From: Polyangiaceae bacterium
GTDB lineage: Bacteria; Myxococcota_A; Polyangia; Polyangiales; Polyangiaceae
Direction: 5' to 3'
NCBI GenBank assembly: GCA_025936115.1
Contig: JAICTZ010000003.1
Coordinates: forward strand, 62,001-126,000
DNA: 64,000 nt
Shown here piece after piece: positions 1-8,219 of the stretch; the first letter of the stretch is position 1; each line of letters opens with the position of its first letter. The notes beneath the pieces were generated by a model that ran no database searches, was not told the origin of the DNA, and saw only the letters and a list, made by a program, of their open reading frames with translations. Both the position numbers and the translations under genes were made by a program.

Positions 1-330
1 GTCGGTTCCACCCGCGGTCGCCCCGCTACTCGCGCCAAAGCCGCCGTTCGCGCTCGCTCCTGTCGTGCCAGCTGCGTCGCCCGTCGTGCCGACGTCCCCG
101 GTCGAACTCGAAGCTGCCGAGTCAGCCGGAATGTCGATCTGACCGCCCCCCAAACGGCCGGCGGAGCCACCCACCCCATTCTCGGAGCCCGGCCGCTCCC
201 CGCTTCCCGGTATGTATCGATCGCTCGTCAACGTATCCGAGGGAAGCGCGTCGCCACTGCAAGCGAGGGCTCCCGTCGACAGGAGCAGCATCCAGAAGCC
301 GGAACGCAGCTTGTGATCCATACGGCGCAT
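1..330 (-). CDS. Secreted lipoprotein of unknown function, N-terminal part only
   Basis: Read on the minus strand from the ATG at 330, this frame is open to the left edge, so only about 110 residues are visible. The N-terminus is a lipoprotein signal: basic MRRMDHK, a hydrophobic stretch, then LLSTGALAC, whose Cys would be the lipidated residue. After it comes a low-complexity region rich in Gly, Ser, Thr and Ala, the same style of linker as in the lipoproteins at 21092-22081 and 22479-24047. A GGTGGAG element about 10 bases upstream supports the start at 330; an internal ATG at 321 is an alternative. The functional domain lies outside the window, so no function is assigned. Confidence 0.75.
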   Translation of the reverse strand, partial: MRRMDHKLRSGFWMLLLSTGALACSGDALPSDTLTSDRYIPGSGERPGSENGVGGSAGRLGGGQIDIPADSAASSSTGDVGTTGDAAGTTGASANGGFGASSGATAGGTD

Positions 331-412
331 CTCTCGCTCTCCACCCGACACGATACGTCGCCGCCCGAAGCCCGCCATGACGGCGATCATGCCAGTCGAA
401 CCCTCACCCGGA

Positions 413-442
413 CACTGCCGAACTGAGGCACTGCCGAACTGA
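413..442. repeat. Two direct copies of a 14-nt sequence in the gap before the lipid operon
   Basis: CACTGCCGAACTGA occurs at 413-426 and again at 429-442, a 16-bp period. It sits in the 295-bp gap between the minus-strand lipoprotein (start 330) and the acyl-chain operon (start about 626). It may be a regulator site for one of the diverging transcripts, or an incidental tandem duplication. Nothing else is evident in the gap, and no clear -35/-10 pair was recognised. Confidence 0.5.
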
Positions 443-625
443 CGCCGCGTTCGACCTCCTTGTCGCGTGAGCTGATGGTTGTCAGCTCACGCGGCTCGTG
501 ACCAATTCCAGACGCGCGCCGTGTATTCCGCGCGTGCTAACACGCCGACGAGTCTTGTTCATGAATCAGTCCACTACGGCTCGAGGCACGAACTATTCGG
601 CAGCACGGACAATCCAGAGGACTTC

Positions 626-1423
626 GTGAACACGCGTTTTTCTCGCCAGCAATGGGCCCTGATCCTGGGTGGCTCGAGCGGATTCGGTTTCGCGTCAGCG
701 AAACGTCTCGTGGGCGACGGAATGAGCGTCGCCGTACTGCATCGTGACCGCCGCGCGGCCATGGAGGAAGTGGAGTCGAGGTTCGACTCGCTCCGGCACC
801 ACGGAGTCGGGGTTTTGACCTTCAATGCCGACGCACTCTCGCTGGAAACCAGAGAGAGGGTACTCGCTGAGCTCGCGGCCGAGCTCGGCTCGACGGGACG
901 CGTCAGATTGCTGCTCCATTCGATCGCCTGGGGCAACTTGAAGCCTCTCGTTCCCGGACGCGATCCTGCCCTGGAGGAAGAGGATTTCTCCCACACGGTG
1001 CACGCGATGGGCACGAGTCTGGCGACATGGACCCGCGCCACGTTCGCGCGGGGGCTCTTCGCGCCGGATGCTCGCGTGCTCGGCATGACGAGCGAGGGCA
1101 GTCAGGTGGCCTGGAGCGGGTATGCCGCCGTTTCTGCGGCCAAAGCGGCGCTCGAGGCCGTGTCACGTTCCATCGCTCTCGAGTACGCCTCTCATGGGAT
1201 CCGCTCGAACGTGATCCAAGCCGGCGTGGCCGACACCCCGGCGCTTCGTCGTATCCCCGCGCACGAGGCGATCGTCAACGGAGCCCTTCGCCGCAATCCG
1301 CTCGGACGTCTCACCGAACCGGGCGACGTCGCGAACGTGGTCTCTTTTCTGGCCAGCGACGACGCCGCCTGGATCAACGGCGCGGTGCTTCGCGTCGACG
1401 GCGGCGAGCACATTTGCGGATGA
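626..1423 (+). CDS. FabI/FabL-like enoyl-[acyl-carrier-protein] reductase (SDR superfamily)
   Basis: Predicted to reduce trans-2-enoyl-ACP with NAD(P)H, the last step of a fatty-acid elongation cycle, in the cytoplasm. A Rossmann nucleotide-binding motif (GGSSGFG) lies near the N-terminus. The catalytic pair is Y166-x6-K173, the wide spacing typical of FabI/FabL enoyl reductases rather than the Y-x3-K of ordinary short-chain dehydrogenases. LLHSIAWGN resembles the FabI HSIA region. Started at GTG 626, which has AGAGGA just upstream, it is 265 residues, normal for FabI. The frame is open back to a TTG at 479, but the extra 49 residues do not look conserved. It is the first gene of the operon and its stop overlaps the next start (ATGA). 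Confidence 0.8.
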   Translation: MNTRFSRQQWALILGGSSGFGFASAKRLVGDGMSVAVLHRDRRAAMEEVESRFDSLRHHGVGVLTFNADALSLETRERVLAELAAELGSTGRVRLLLHSIAWGNLKPLVPGRDPALEEEDFSHTVHAMGTSLATWTRATFARGLFAPDARVLGMTSEGSQVAWSGYAAVSAAKAALEAVSRSIALEYASHGIRSNVIQAGVADTPALRRIPAHEAIVNGALRRNPLGRLTEPGDVANVVSFLASDDAAWINGAVLRVDGGEHICG

Positions 1424-2046
1424 GCCCAATCATGCCTTGGCGCGGGAAAATGAGTCACACGGAGTTCGTCCGGCGGACGAACTTCGGCCGCGACGACCTC
1501 ATCGCGCTCTCGCAGGGGACGTTGGTGTCCGATCCGCCGGCGGAATTCGTCCGCCTGCCAGCCCCTCCGATGCTGATGCTGGACCGTGTCGTCGAAATCG
1601 AGCGGCTCGGCACCCGCGGCCGCATCGTGGGCGAGCAGGATATCGACCTCGCTGCGTGGTTCTTCCACTGTCACTTTCGGGATGATCCGGTGCAACCCGG
1701 CTGCCTCGGCGTCGATGCCGTATGGCAGCTGCTCGGGCTCTACTGCGCGGTCTCCGGCGCAGCGGGCTCAGGTAGAGCGCTCGGCTGCGGGGAGGTAACC
1801 TTTTACGGCCAAATCCGCCCGCACAATCGCTGCGTCCGATACGAGGTCAATATCCGGCGCTTCTCGTCGCTGCCCGCGTCCGGATCCGCGGTCGCGATCG
1901 GTGACGCGGAAGTGCTCGTCGACGGCGAGCCGATTTACCGAATACTCGGCGCCAAGGTGGGCACGTTCAAGGGCATCGCTTATCCCGATTACCCGCTCTT
2001 GTCCGAAAACGCGCGGGGCGGCGTGCTCGAGCGAAAGGAGCAGTGA
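1420..2046 (+). CDS. FabA-like 3-hydroxyacyl-[ACP] dehydratase
   Basis: Predicted hot-dog-fold dehydratase acting on 3-hydroxyacyl-ACP. The FabA signature is clear: PPMLMLDRVVEI, then the catalytic His in WFFHCHF (H85), then GCLGVDAVWQ with the catalytic Asp (D99). The 14-residue spacing matches H70/D84 of E. coli FabA. At 208 residues it is longer than E. coli FabA (about 172), mainly through a 40-residue N-terminal extension. The ATG at 1420 overlaps the previous stop; ATGs at 1432 and 1450 are possible later starts. Whether it also isomerises the double bond like true FabA cannot be told from sequence alone. Confidence 0.85.
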   Translation: MSPIMPWRGKMSHTEFVRRTNFGRDDLIALSQGTLVSDPPAEFVRLPAPPMLMLDRVVEIERLGTRGRIVGEQDIDLAAWFFHCHFRDDPVQPGCLGVDAVWQLLGLYCAVSGAAGSGRALGCGEVTFYGQIRPHNRCVRYEVNIRRFSSLPASGSAVAIGDAEVLVDGEPIYRILGAKVGTFKGIAYPDYPLLSENARGGVLERKEQ

Positions 2047-2510
2047 TGCTCACTCCCAAGGATGTCCTCGAGCTCATGCCGCAGCGACCGCCGTTTCTCT
2101 TTCTCGATCGGCTATTGAAGCTCTCGGCGGACGGGGCCGTCGGTGAGTACACGTTCCGGCAGGACGAGAGCTTCTATGCCGGACACTTTCCGGGCGATCC
2201 GGTCACTCCCGGCGTGATCCTCATCGAGACGATGTGCCAGACGGGGCTCGTCGCGCTCGGGATCCACCTGCTCGGGCTCACCGCGTCACGCGCCGAGGTC
2301 GAAAGAACCCTGACGCTGTTCAGTGATTGCGACGTCGAGTTCTCTCGACCCGTTCGGCCCGGAGAAACGGTGCGCGTGGAGGCCGAACGACTCTTCTGGC
2401 GACGCGGCAAACTCCGCTCGAGCGTGCGACTGCTCCGCGGGGACGGCCAGATCGCCGCCCAAGGTGTCGTGGCGGGCGTCGGCTGCCGTCGCCCCGAGGA
2501 GCGAGCATGA
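2046..2510 (+). CDS. FabZ-like 3-hydroxyacyl-[ACP] dehydratase
   Basis: A second hot-dog dehydratase of 154 residues. It has the FabZ layout: LMPQRPPFLFLDR at the N-terminus, catalytic His in YAGHFPGDPVTPGV (H47), and catalytic Glu in ILIETM (E61), with the FabZ spacing of 14. The start is ATG 2046, with AAAGGAG five bases upstream; a GTG at 2043 is too close to that site. The start overlaps the FabA-like stop and the end overlaps the ketosynthase start (ATGA). A FabA-like and a FabZ-like enzyme side by side suggest different chain lengths, or one saturated and one unsaturated route. Confidence 0.87.
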   Translation: MLTPKDVLELMPQRPPFLFLDRLLKLSADGAVGEYTFRQDESFYAGHFPGDPVTPGVILIETMCQTGLVALGIHLLGLTASRAEVERTLTLFSDCDVEFSRPVRPGETVRVEAERLFWRRGKLRSSVRLLRGDGQIAAQGVVAGVGCRRPEERA

Positions 2511-3817
2511 CTTTAAGGCGCGTTGTCGTAACAGGGCTCGGCGTCGTAGCGCCGAACGCCGTGGGGGTGGGCGCTTTCACCACCGCTCTCCGAAACGGCA
2601 CGAGCGGCGTCCGGTTCCAGCCTCGACTGGCGGAGCTCGGGTTCGGCTGCCGCGTGGGCGGTGTGCCGCCGGGCGTCCCGGAGCTTGCGGAAAAGTATTT
2701 CGATCCCGAGCAACGCTTCTCGATGGATGCGAACATCACGTACGCCTCCATCGCCGCCATCGATGCTTGGGAGGACGGAGGCCTCACCCGACCGCCCCCC
2801 GACAGCGAGACGGTCGACTGGGCGTCCGGCGCGATCATCGGCACCGGGCTCTCGGGCATGGATCCGATCGCCGAGCAGCTAGTGCCTGGGACCAACGCGG
2901 GTCGCGTCACGCGCCTCGGGAGCAGCATGGTCGAGCAGATCATGGCGAGCGGAAACAGCGCGCGAGTCGGCGGCCTGCTTGCGCTCGGTAACGAGGTGAC
3001 GACCAACTCGGCTGCGTGCGCGACCGGCACGGAGGCGGTCGTGAACGGGTTCCTCCGAATTCGCCACGGGCTCGCCGAGCGCATGCTGGCGGGCGGCTCC
3101 GAGAGCCATAGCCCGTACGTGTGGGCCGGGTTCGACGCCATGCGAGTCCTCGACCGCTCTCACAACGACGACCCAGAGCGCGCGTCGCGCCCCATGAGCG
3201 CAAGCGCGGCCGGCTTCGTGCCGGGCTCCGGAGCCGGCGTGCTACTGCTCGAAGCGCTCGACATAGCGCTCGCGCGGGGCGCTCGCATTTACGCCGAGGT
3301 CGTCGGCGCGGCGGTCAATTGCGGCGGGCATCGCCAGGGCGGCAGCATGACGGCGCCGAACCCGAATGCCGTTCGACGCTGCGTCCGCGATGCCGTGCGC
3401 ATGGCAGGCCTCGAGCCGCGCGATATCGATGCGATCAACGGGCACCTGACGGCCACGCGTGCCGACCCGCTCGAGGTCAACAACTGGGCGAGCGCGCTCG
3501 AGCTCTCGCCGCAGGAGATGCCGCTCCTGCATGCGACGAAGTCGCTGATCGGTCACACACTCGCGGCAGCAGGCGGCATCGAGTGCGCGACTTGCGCCAT
3601 CGAGCTTTATCACGGATTCATCCATCCGTCGCTCAACTGCGAGGACGTTCACCCGCAGATCGCGCGCTACGAGCAGGCGATCGTGCGAGAGCTCCGAGAG
3701 CTCGAACGCCTTCGCACCATTGCCAAGGCGAGCTTCGGCTTCGGCGACGTCAATGCCTGCGTCGTGTTTCGAAAATGGCGGGACAGCGATGTCCCTCCAC
3801 GCACATCCAACAAGTAA
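2507..3817 (+). CDS. Beta-ketoacyl-[ACP] synthase (FabF/FabB-type condensing enzyme)
   Basis: Predicted to condense malonyl-ACP with an acyl primer. The thiolase-fold Cys-His-His triad is visible: C171 in NSAACATG, H313 in INGHLTATRADP and H350 in LIGHTLAAAG. The spacings of 142 and 37 residues match E. coli FabF (C163/H303/H340). The segment around the first His differs from the usual AHGTST of FabF, placing it in a divergent KS branch. The real start is ATG 2507 (MTLRRVVVTGLG), overlapping the FabZ-like stop; upstream in-frame codons belong to the other gene. Length 436 residues. It probably works on the ACP encoded just downstream. Confidence 0.88.
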   Translation: MTLRRVVVTGLGVVAPNAVGVGAFTTALRNGTSGVRFQPRLAELGFGCRVGGVPPGVPELAEKYFDPEQRFSMDANITYASIAAIDAWEDGGLTRPPPDSETVDWASGAIIGTGLSGMDPIAEQLVPGTNAGRVTRLGSSMVEQIMASGNSARVGGLLALGNEVTTNSAACATGTEAVVNGFLRIRHGLAERMLAGGSESHSPYVWAGFDAMRVLDRSHNDDPERASRPMSASAAGFVPGSGAGVLLLEALDIALARGARIYAEVVGAAVNCGGHRQGGSMTAPNPNAVRRCVRDAVRMAGLEPRDIDAINGHLTATRADPLEVNNWASALELSPQEMPLLHATKSLIGHTLAAAGGIECATCAIELYHGFIHPSLNCEDVHPQIARYEQAIVRELRELERLRTIAKASFGFGDVNACVVFRKWRDSDVPPRTSNK

Positions 3818-3826
3818 GGAATGATC

Positions 3827-4081
3827 ATGGACGAGAAACAAGTACTGGCCGAAGTCATCACGATTCTGAAGCCGTTTTCGCGCGCACCGGAAGCGCTCGT
3901 CAACTGCACGCTCAAGACTAGTCTGCGCGACGAGCTCTGCATCAACTCGGCCCGACTGGTCGATGTCGTGCTCGGCATCGAGGACAAGTTCGGAATCACC
4001 GTCACCGACGAGCAGGCCGACCTCGTTACGACCGTCGGCGACGCGGTGCGCTTGATCTTGGAGAGTCGCGGAGCGGCCTGA
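3827..4081 (+). CDS. Acyl carrier protein
   Basis: A small acidic protein of 84 residues with the four-helix ACP pattern and the C-terminal VTTVGDAVRLI segment. The expected phosphopantetheine Ser is S41 in CINSARLVD. The residue before it is Asn instead of the nearly invariant Asp of DSL, which could affect recognition by the phosphopantetheinyl transferase or mark a specialised ACP. The start at ATG 3827 has AAGGA seven bases upstream; ATG 3821 overlaps that site. It lies between the ketosynthase and acyltransferase genes, as expected for a dedicated carrier, and shares a TGATG overlap with the next gene. Confidence 0.85.
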   Translation: MDEKQVLAEVITILKPFSRAPEALVNCTLKTSLRDELCINSARLVDVVLGIEDKFGITVTDEQADLVTTVGDAVRLILESRGAA

Positions 4082-4893
4082 TGGCGCTGCGCTTCGAGGA
4101 CGCGCCAGCGCGTAGCTGGACCGCCCTCTCGTACGTCGAGCGCGCGACGCTCGCTGTCGCTCGGGGGTTGCATCGCTCGCCGCACGGACGGCGCTGGGGG
4201 TTCACTTGGAGCACTCTTCTCGTCAGGATGCTGGTAGACGCGCTTTCGAGCGAGCGGCTCGTCGTGCTCGGGACCGAACATCTGGCTCGACTACCTGCCG
4301 ATCGCGGCATTCTCCTGGCGCCGAACCACCGGTCGTTCTTCGATCTGTTCGTCGCCGCTCGCGTAGCGTACGACCACGTCGGTTCGTGCAACCGGCTCTA
4401 CTTCCCCGTGCGATCGCGGTTTTGGTACGACAGCTTCGCGGGACTTGCCGTGAACGTCCTCGCGACGGGTTGCTCGATGTATCCGCCCATTTTTCGCCCG
4501 CCGCCAAAACGCAGCGTTACACGCGCAGGCCTCGACTTCTTGGCCGCGGAGCTCAGAAAACCCGGGACACTCGCCGGGATGCATCCCGAGGGCACACGCA
4601 GCCGCGGCACCGACCCGTGCGCACTTCTACCTCCCGAGGGGAGCTTCGGGCGCGTGGTGCTGCTCGCCCGTCCGAGCGTCGTGCCCGTGTTCGTCGATGG
4701 CCTCAGCAACTCGCTCTTTGCGGAGGCGCGGCGAGCATTGGCGGGGAAGAACGCGCCGATTCGCGTCGTCTTCGGGCCGCCGCTAACGCTCGGTGACGGC
4801 TCAGCCGTGGATCCATCGGGTCTGCGCGCGCAAATCGAGATCGGCCGCCGTGCGCTGGAGGGCGTCGCGGAGCTCGCAAAAAGCGGCCTGTAG
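4081..4893 (+). CDS. PlsC-type 1-acyl-glycerol-3-phosphate acyltransferase family protein
   Basis: A 270-residue acyltransferase. The catalytic NHx4D motif is NHRSFFD (N82-H83 to D88), and the acceptor-binding PEGTRSR motif follows about 90 residues later. It may transfer the chain made by this operon onto glycerophosphate, a glycolipid or another acceptor. The acceptor cannot be deduced. It is the last gene of the operon, translationally coupled to the ACP gene. Downstream is a 60-bp convergent gap before the nnrS-like gene, with no obvious strong terminator. Confidence 0.85.
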   Translation: MALRFEDAPARSWTALSYVERATLAVARGLHRSPHGRRWGFTWSTLLVRMLVDALSSERLVVLGTEHLARLPADRGILLAPNHRSFFDLFVAARVAYDHVGSCNRLYFPVRSRFWYDSFAGLAVNVLATGCSMYPPIFRPPPKRSVTRAGLDFLAAELRKPGTLAGMHPEGTRSRGTDPCALLPPEGSFGRVVLLARPSVVPVFVDGLSNSLFAEARRALAGKNAPIRVVFGPPLTLGDGSAVDPSGLRAQIEIGRRALEGVAELAKSGL

Positions 4894-4953
4894 CTTCGCA
4901 TAAAGGCGAGCCTGCTTTCCGCAGCGAAACGACGCTCGCGCAAGGCGTCTCCC

Positions 4954-6156
4954 TCAGCCCGGCAGACCGTCGACGCGCGGCGTCACCAGAGCGCGACCGT
5001 ACACGACGAGATAGCCGGCGAACGAGGCCGACCACAACGCACCCGCGACGGCGAGCACGGCGGAGAGGTGGCTCGCAGCGACAATGGGGCCGATCACGCG
5101 TATCAACGCGCTCGTCGCGAGCAGGCCCATGCTGGCGCCAAGTCCACGCGGGGCCAGAAGCACCCGTCCGGTGTGTCCGAGCGTGACGCGCGCCATCATG
5201 CTAAACGTAACGAGCCCGATACCGCCCGCAGTGACGGCATGGAGCGCGACACTCGGCGGGAGCCAGGCAACCCAGGGCACGAGCCCCCGTAAGACGAGGC
5301 CGACGCCGAGCCACGCATGCGCCAAATGCAGGCCCCAGAGCAGCGGGTCTCGCAAGGTGTACTGAGGGCCCCAATACCGCGCACGCGCTAGCACCAGGAT
5401 GCCCGAGATGCCCGCAGGCACGGCGCTCCAGTGCGGCGGCAAGGATGCGGCATCGAGCGCGGCCACGAGCACCAGACAACCGACGACCAACCGATCATGC
5501 ACGGGTGTCTCGGAGATATCGGTCCGGCGCGTCGCGTTTCTGGTGAAACTCGGCACGACGCGTCCGGCCATCACGACGATAGCCAAGGCTACCAAATCGA
5601 CGCCGAGCGAGTGCGCTCCCCAGAATTCGGCGTGCAGGAAACCGAGCCGGTTCGCGTGCGATAGCATGACTGCGAGCACGAATGCGCCCAGGAGCACGAC
5701 GAACCCGTAGTTTCTCCGGTTCCGAGCCTGCACGATGGGGCGCGCACAAGCCACGAGCAGACCGAACCAAAACGCAACGTCGACGACCGCGGCGGCAAGC
5801 GGAGGCACCCGCGGCAGGAACGGGAGGACGCGCGCGCCCAACCACAGCACGCACAGCACCAACAACGGCACACCGTCGACCGTAGGGCGGCCCGCCCACT
5901 TTCGAATCGCCGTCAGCAGAAATCCCGCGAGTACGGCGCCTGCATAACCGAATACCATCTCGTGAGCGTGCCAATCGAGTGGATTCGCCGGCACGTGCCA
6001 CGGTGGAGCTCCGGCGAGTGTCGCGACCCAAAACGGTATGCCGACGGCCGCATAGAGCGCGGCCAACAGGAAAAACGGTCTGAAACCGCTCGCAAGGATC
6101 GCCGGACCGGACGCGCGAGGCACCTCGCGCCCGAGGCTCAATAGGTGGGAAGACAT
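4954..6156 (-). CDS. nnrS: NnrS family haem/copper membrane protein
   Basis: A polytopic inner-membrane protein of 400 residues with about 12 hydrophobic segments. The segment DWHAHEMVFGYAGAVLAGF and the SGFRPFFLLA start are typical of NnrS, a haem- and copper-containing protein linked to nitric oxide stress and denitrification. Its start lies inside the 3' end of the Crp/Fnr gene (19-bp overlap), so the two are probably co-transcribed. No NO-producing nitrite reductase gene is in the window. It may defend against NO made elsewhere in the genome or by other organisms. Confidence 0.88.
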   Translation of the reverse strand: MSSHLLSLGREVPRASGPAILASGFRPFFLLAALYAAVGIPFWVATLAGAPPWHVPANPLDWHAHEMVFGYAGAVLAGFLLTAIRKWAGRPTVDGVPLLVLCVLWLGARVLPFLPRVPPLAAAVVDVAFWFGLLVACARPIVQARNRRNYGFVVLLGAFVLAVMLSHANRLGFLHAEFWGAHSLGVDLVALAIVVMAGRVVPSFTRNATRRTDISETPVHDRLVVGCLVLVAALDAASLPPHWSAVPAGISGILVLARARYWGPQYTLRDPLLWGLHLAHAWLGVGLVLRGLVPWVAWLPPSVALHAVTAGGIGLVTFSMMARVTLGHTGRVLLAPRGLGASMGLLATSALIRVIGPIVAASHLSAVLAVAGALWSASFAGYLVVYGRALVTPRVDGLPG

Positions 6157-6923
6157 CCCTTGTTCGACTCTGTGGGGTGGTGGGTGGTCGTGTGGGCGGC
6201 CATGGCCGTCAGCGCGGCGTGATTCTGGACGATGAAGCCGGACTCGACGGTCGCGACGACGCCCTCGCGCTCCCAGCGGGTCATGATGCGGATGACCGTC
6301 TCGACCGCCGTCGACACGAGATCTGCCAGCTCGCGCCGGGCGAGCGTGACGGGGATCGAGGAGGTCCCGTCATCGAAATCGTCGCCGAAGCGCTCGTACA
6401 GCTTGAGGAGAGCCGTCGCGAGCCGTGCTTCGACCGCTCCCGCGCTCAGCACGTCGATCGAATCGTGGAGGGCGCTGAGCTTCGTGTGAATCGCGCAAGC
6501 GATCGACACGCCCAACTGGGGACAGCTCTCCACGCTTGCGAGCAGAGCCGCGCGCGGGACGCTGAGCATCGTTGCGCTCTCCGTCGCGACGATCGCATCG
6601 GCCGGATACGGAACGCCCCTGAGCAGCACCACGTCTCCTATCGACTCCGGCGGCCCGAACAGCCCGCACGTGGTCCTGCGCCCTCCCTTTCCCTCGCGTA
6701 CGACTTTAATGAGCCCCGTCTTCACGACATTGAAGTTTCGCGCCTCGTCGCCGGCGCGCCAGAGGAGCGCCCCGCGCTCGTAGTTGCGCGTGCTCACCAG
6801 CGCCGCGAGCCGTGAAAGGACGGCCGCATCCGCTCCCGCGAGGGATGGGGTGCGCTGCAGCATTTGCTCGTAGCCCATGCACTCGAGCGAGCAAGTTGTG
6901 TGCCCGTATGTGACGCCCGTCAT
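6138..6923 (-). CDS. Crp/Fnr-family transcriptional regulator
   Basis: A cyclic-nucleotide-binding-like sensor domain (about residues 20-140) is followed by a Crp-type helix-turn-helix (LARRELADLVSTAVETVIRIM). Two N-terminal cysteines form a C-x3-C pair (CSLEC), and further cysteines lie in the sensor domain. This hints at a redox or Fe-S role but is not the E. coli FNR pattern. It is translated divergently from the radical SAM-nos genes and overlaps nnrS, so it is the likely local regulator responding to low oxygen or NO. The start is uncertain: ATG 6923 is used here, with GTG 7004, ATG 6992 and ATG 6878 possible. Confidence 0.85.
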   Translation of the reverse strand: MTGVTYGHTTCSLECMGYEQMLQRTPSLAGADAAVLSRLAALVSTRNYERGALLWRAGDEARNFNVVKTGLIKVVREGKGGRRTTCGLFGPPESIGDVVLLRGVPYPADAIVATESATMLSVPRAALLASVESCPQLGVSIACAIHTKLSALHDSIDVLSAGAVEARLATALLKLYERFGDDFDDGTSSIPVTLARRELADLVSTAVETVIRIMTRWEREGVVATVESGFIVQNHAALTAMAAHTTTHHPTESNKGCLPTY

Positions 6924-7136
6924 GGCGCTCGTTCCGGTCCGCACTAGTTTGTCCGGTGGTTCCCACGAAAATGGGCGCCTCCGGAAACTCATGACGAGTG
7001 TCACGAGACAATCACTGATTCGCGCAATCTTCGCGTCGTGCCCAGCATGCCGCGCAAATCTCGCGCACCGCTGGGCTCGAGCAAGAGCCGACGGCGCTCC
7101 GGTTCGGGAACGCGCTTTGCAGGCGGGCTACCCTCG

Positions 7137-8219
7137 ATGAGGTACGAGGACCGGCCGTTCATCGCGATCTGGGAGATCACGCAGGCGTGTGATCTCGTCT
7201 GCGAACATTGCCGTGCATGTGCTCGGCCCGAGCGTGATCCAGGCGAGCTCAGCACCCAGGAGGGTTTCGAGCTGCTCGATCGCTTCGCCGATGCGGGTGT
7301 GCCGCTCGTGGTGCTCACCGGTGGAGATCCCGCCAAGCGCAAGGACCTCGTTGCGCTCGTCGCGCACGCGAAGTCTCGCGGTATTCGCATCGGACTCACC
7401 CCGTCGGCCACGCCCTTGGTCACGAAGAGCCTGATCGACGAGCTGAATGCGGCAGGCCTCGACCGGCTGGCGATCAGCATCGACGGTGCTGACGCGGCAA
7501 CGCATGACCGCTTTCGTGGTGTCGCCGGCAGCTTCGACCACGCGCTCAGGATCCTCGCCGAGGCGCGCGCAGTCGGGCTCGGCACTCAAGTAAACTCCAC
7601 GGTTCACGCCGGTAGCATCGGGCACTTGCAAGAGATGGCGGACCTCGTCGCGCGCACGGAGAGCCTCCTCTGGAGCGTCTTCTATGTCGTCCCTACCGGC
7701 CGCGCCGAGCTACGCATGCTGACCTCCGCGGACGCAGTCGAAGCGTCCCTTCAAGAGCTCGCGGGCATCGCGCTCACGTCGCCCTTCGTCGTCAAAACGA
7801 CGGCCGCACCGCACTACCGGCGCATCATCGTCGAACGACGAGCCCGCGGCGAGCAACAGCTCAGCTATGGCGTTCACGGCAGACAGAGCGACCGCGTCAA
7901 CGACGGGCGCGGCTTTCTCTTCGTCTCCCACCTCGGGCAAGTCTATCCGAGCGGCTTTCTACCCATCGACTGCGGAAACGTCCGAACGGCCGATCCCATC
8001 GCCATCTACCGTGATCATCCGCTTTTTCGCGAGCTGCGCGACGAGGCTCGGCTTACGGGAAAGTGCGGGGTCTGCCCCTACCGTCGCGTGTGCGGCGGCT
8101 CGCGCGCCCGCGCCTTCGCCGTGACCGGCGATGTCCAAGCGTCCGATCCGCTCTGCGCGTACGTGCCTCCCGGCTATGTCGAGCCGCAAACTCGACGCAG
8201 GCTCGAGCTTTTGGAATGA
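7137..8219 (+). CDS. Radical SAM/SPASM domain protein (NirJ-like type)
   Basis: The radical SAM cluster motif is C18-x3-C22-x2-C25 (CDLVCEHC), followed by the TGGDP SAM-binding segment. The C-terminal SPASM region has CGVCPYRRVCGGSRARA and a further Cys near SDPLCAY, which would hold an auxiliary Fe-S cluster. It resembles NirJ/AhbD-type enzymes that modify tetrapyrroles, and uncharacterised relatives found near respiratory genes. The start is ambiguous: ATG 7137 fits the conserved RPFIAIWEITQAC beginning, but GTG 7038 and ATG 7047 are in frame. Its stop overlaps the YwiC-like start (ATGA), tying it to the nos region. The substrate is unknown. Confidence 0.82.
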   Translation: MRYEDRPFIAIWEITQACDLVCEHCRACARPERDPGELSTQEGFELLDRFADAGVPLVVLTGGDPAKRKDLVALVAHAKSRGIRIGLTPSATPLVTKSLIDELNAAGLDRLAISIDGADAATHDRFRGVAGSFDHALRILAEARAVGLGTQVNSTVHAGSIGHLQEMADLVARTESLLWSVFYVVPTGRAELRMLTSADAVEASLQELAGIALTSPFVVKTTAAPHYRRIIVERRARGEQQLSYGVHGRQSDRVNDGRGFLFVSHLGQVYPSGFLPIDCGNVRTADPIAIYRDHPLFRELRDEARLTGKCGVCPYRRVCGGSRARAFAVTGDVQASDPLCAYVPPGYVEPQTRRRLELLE

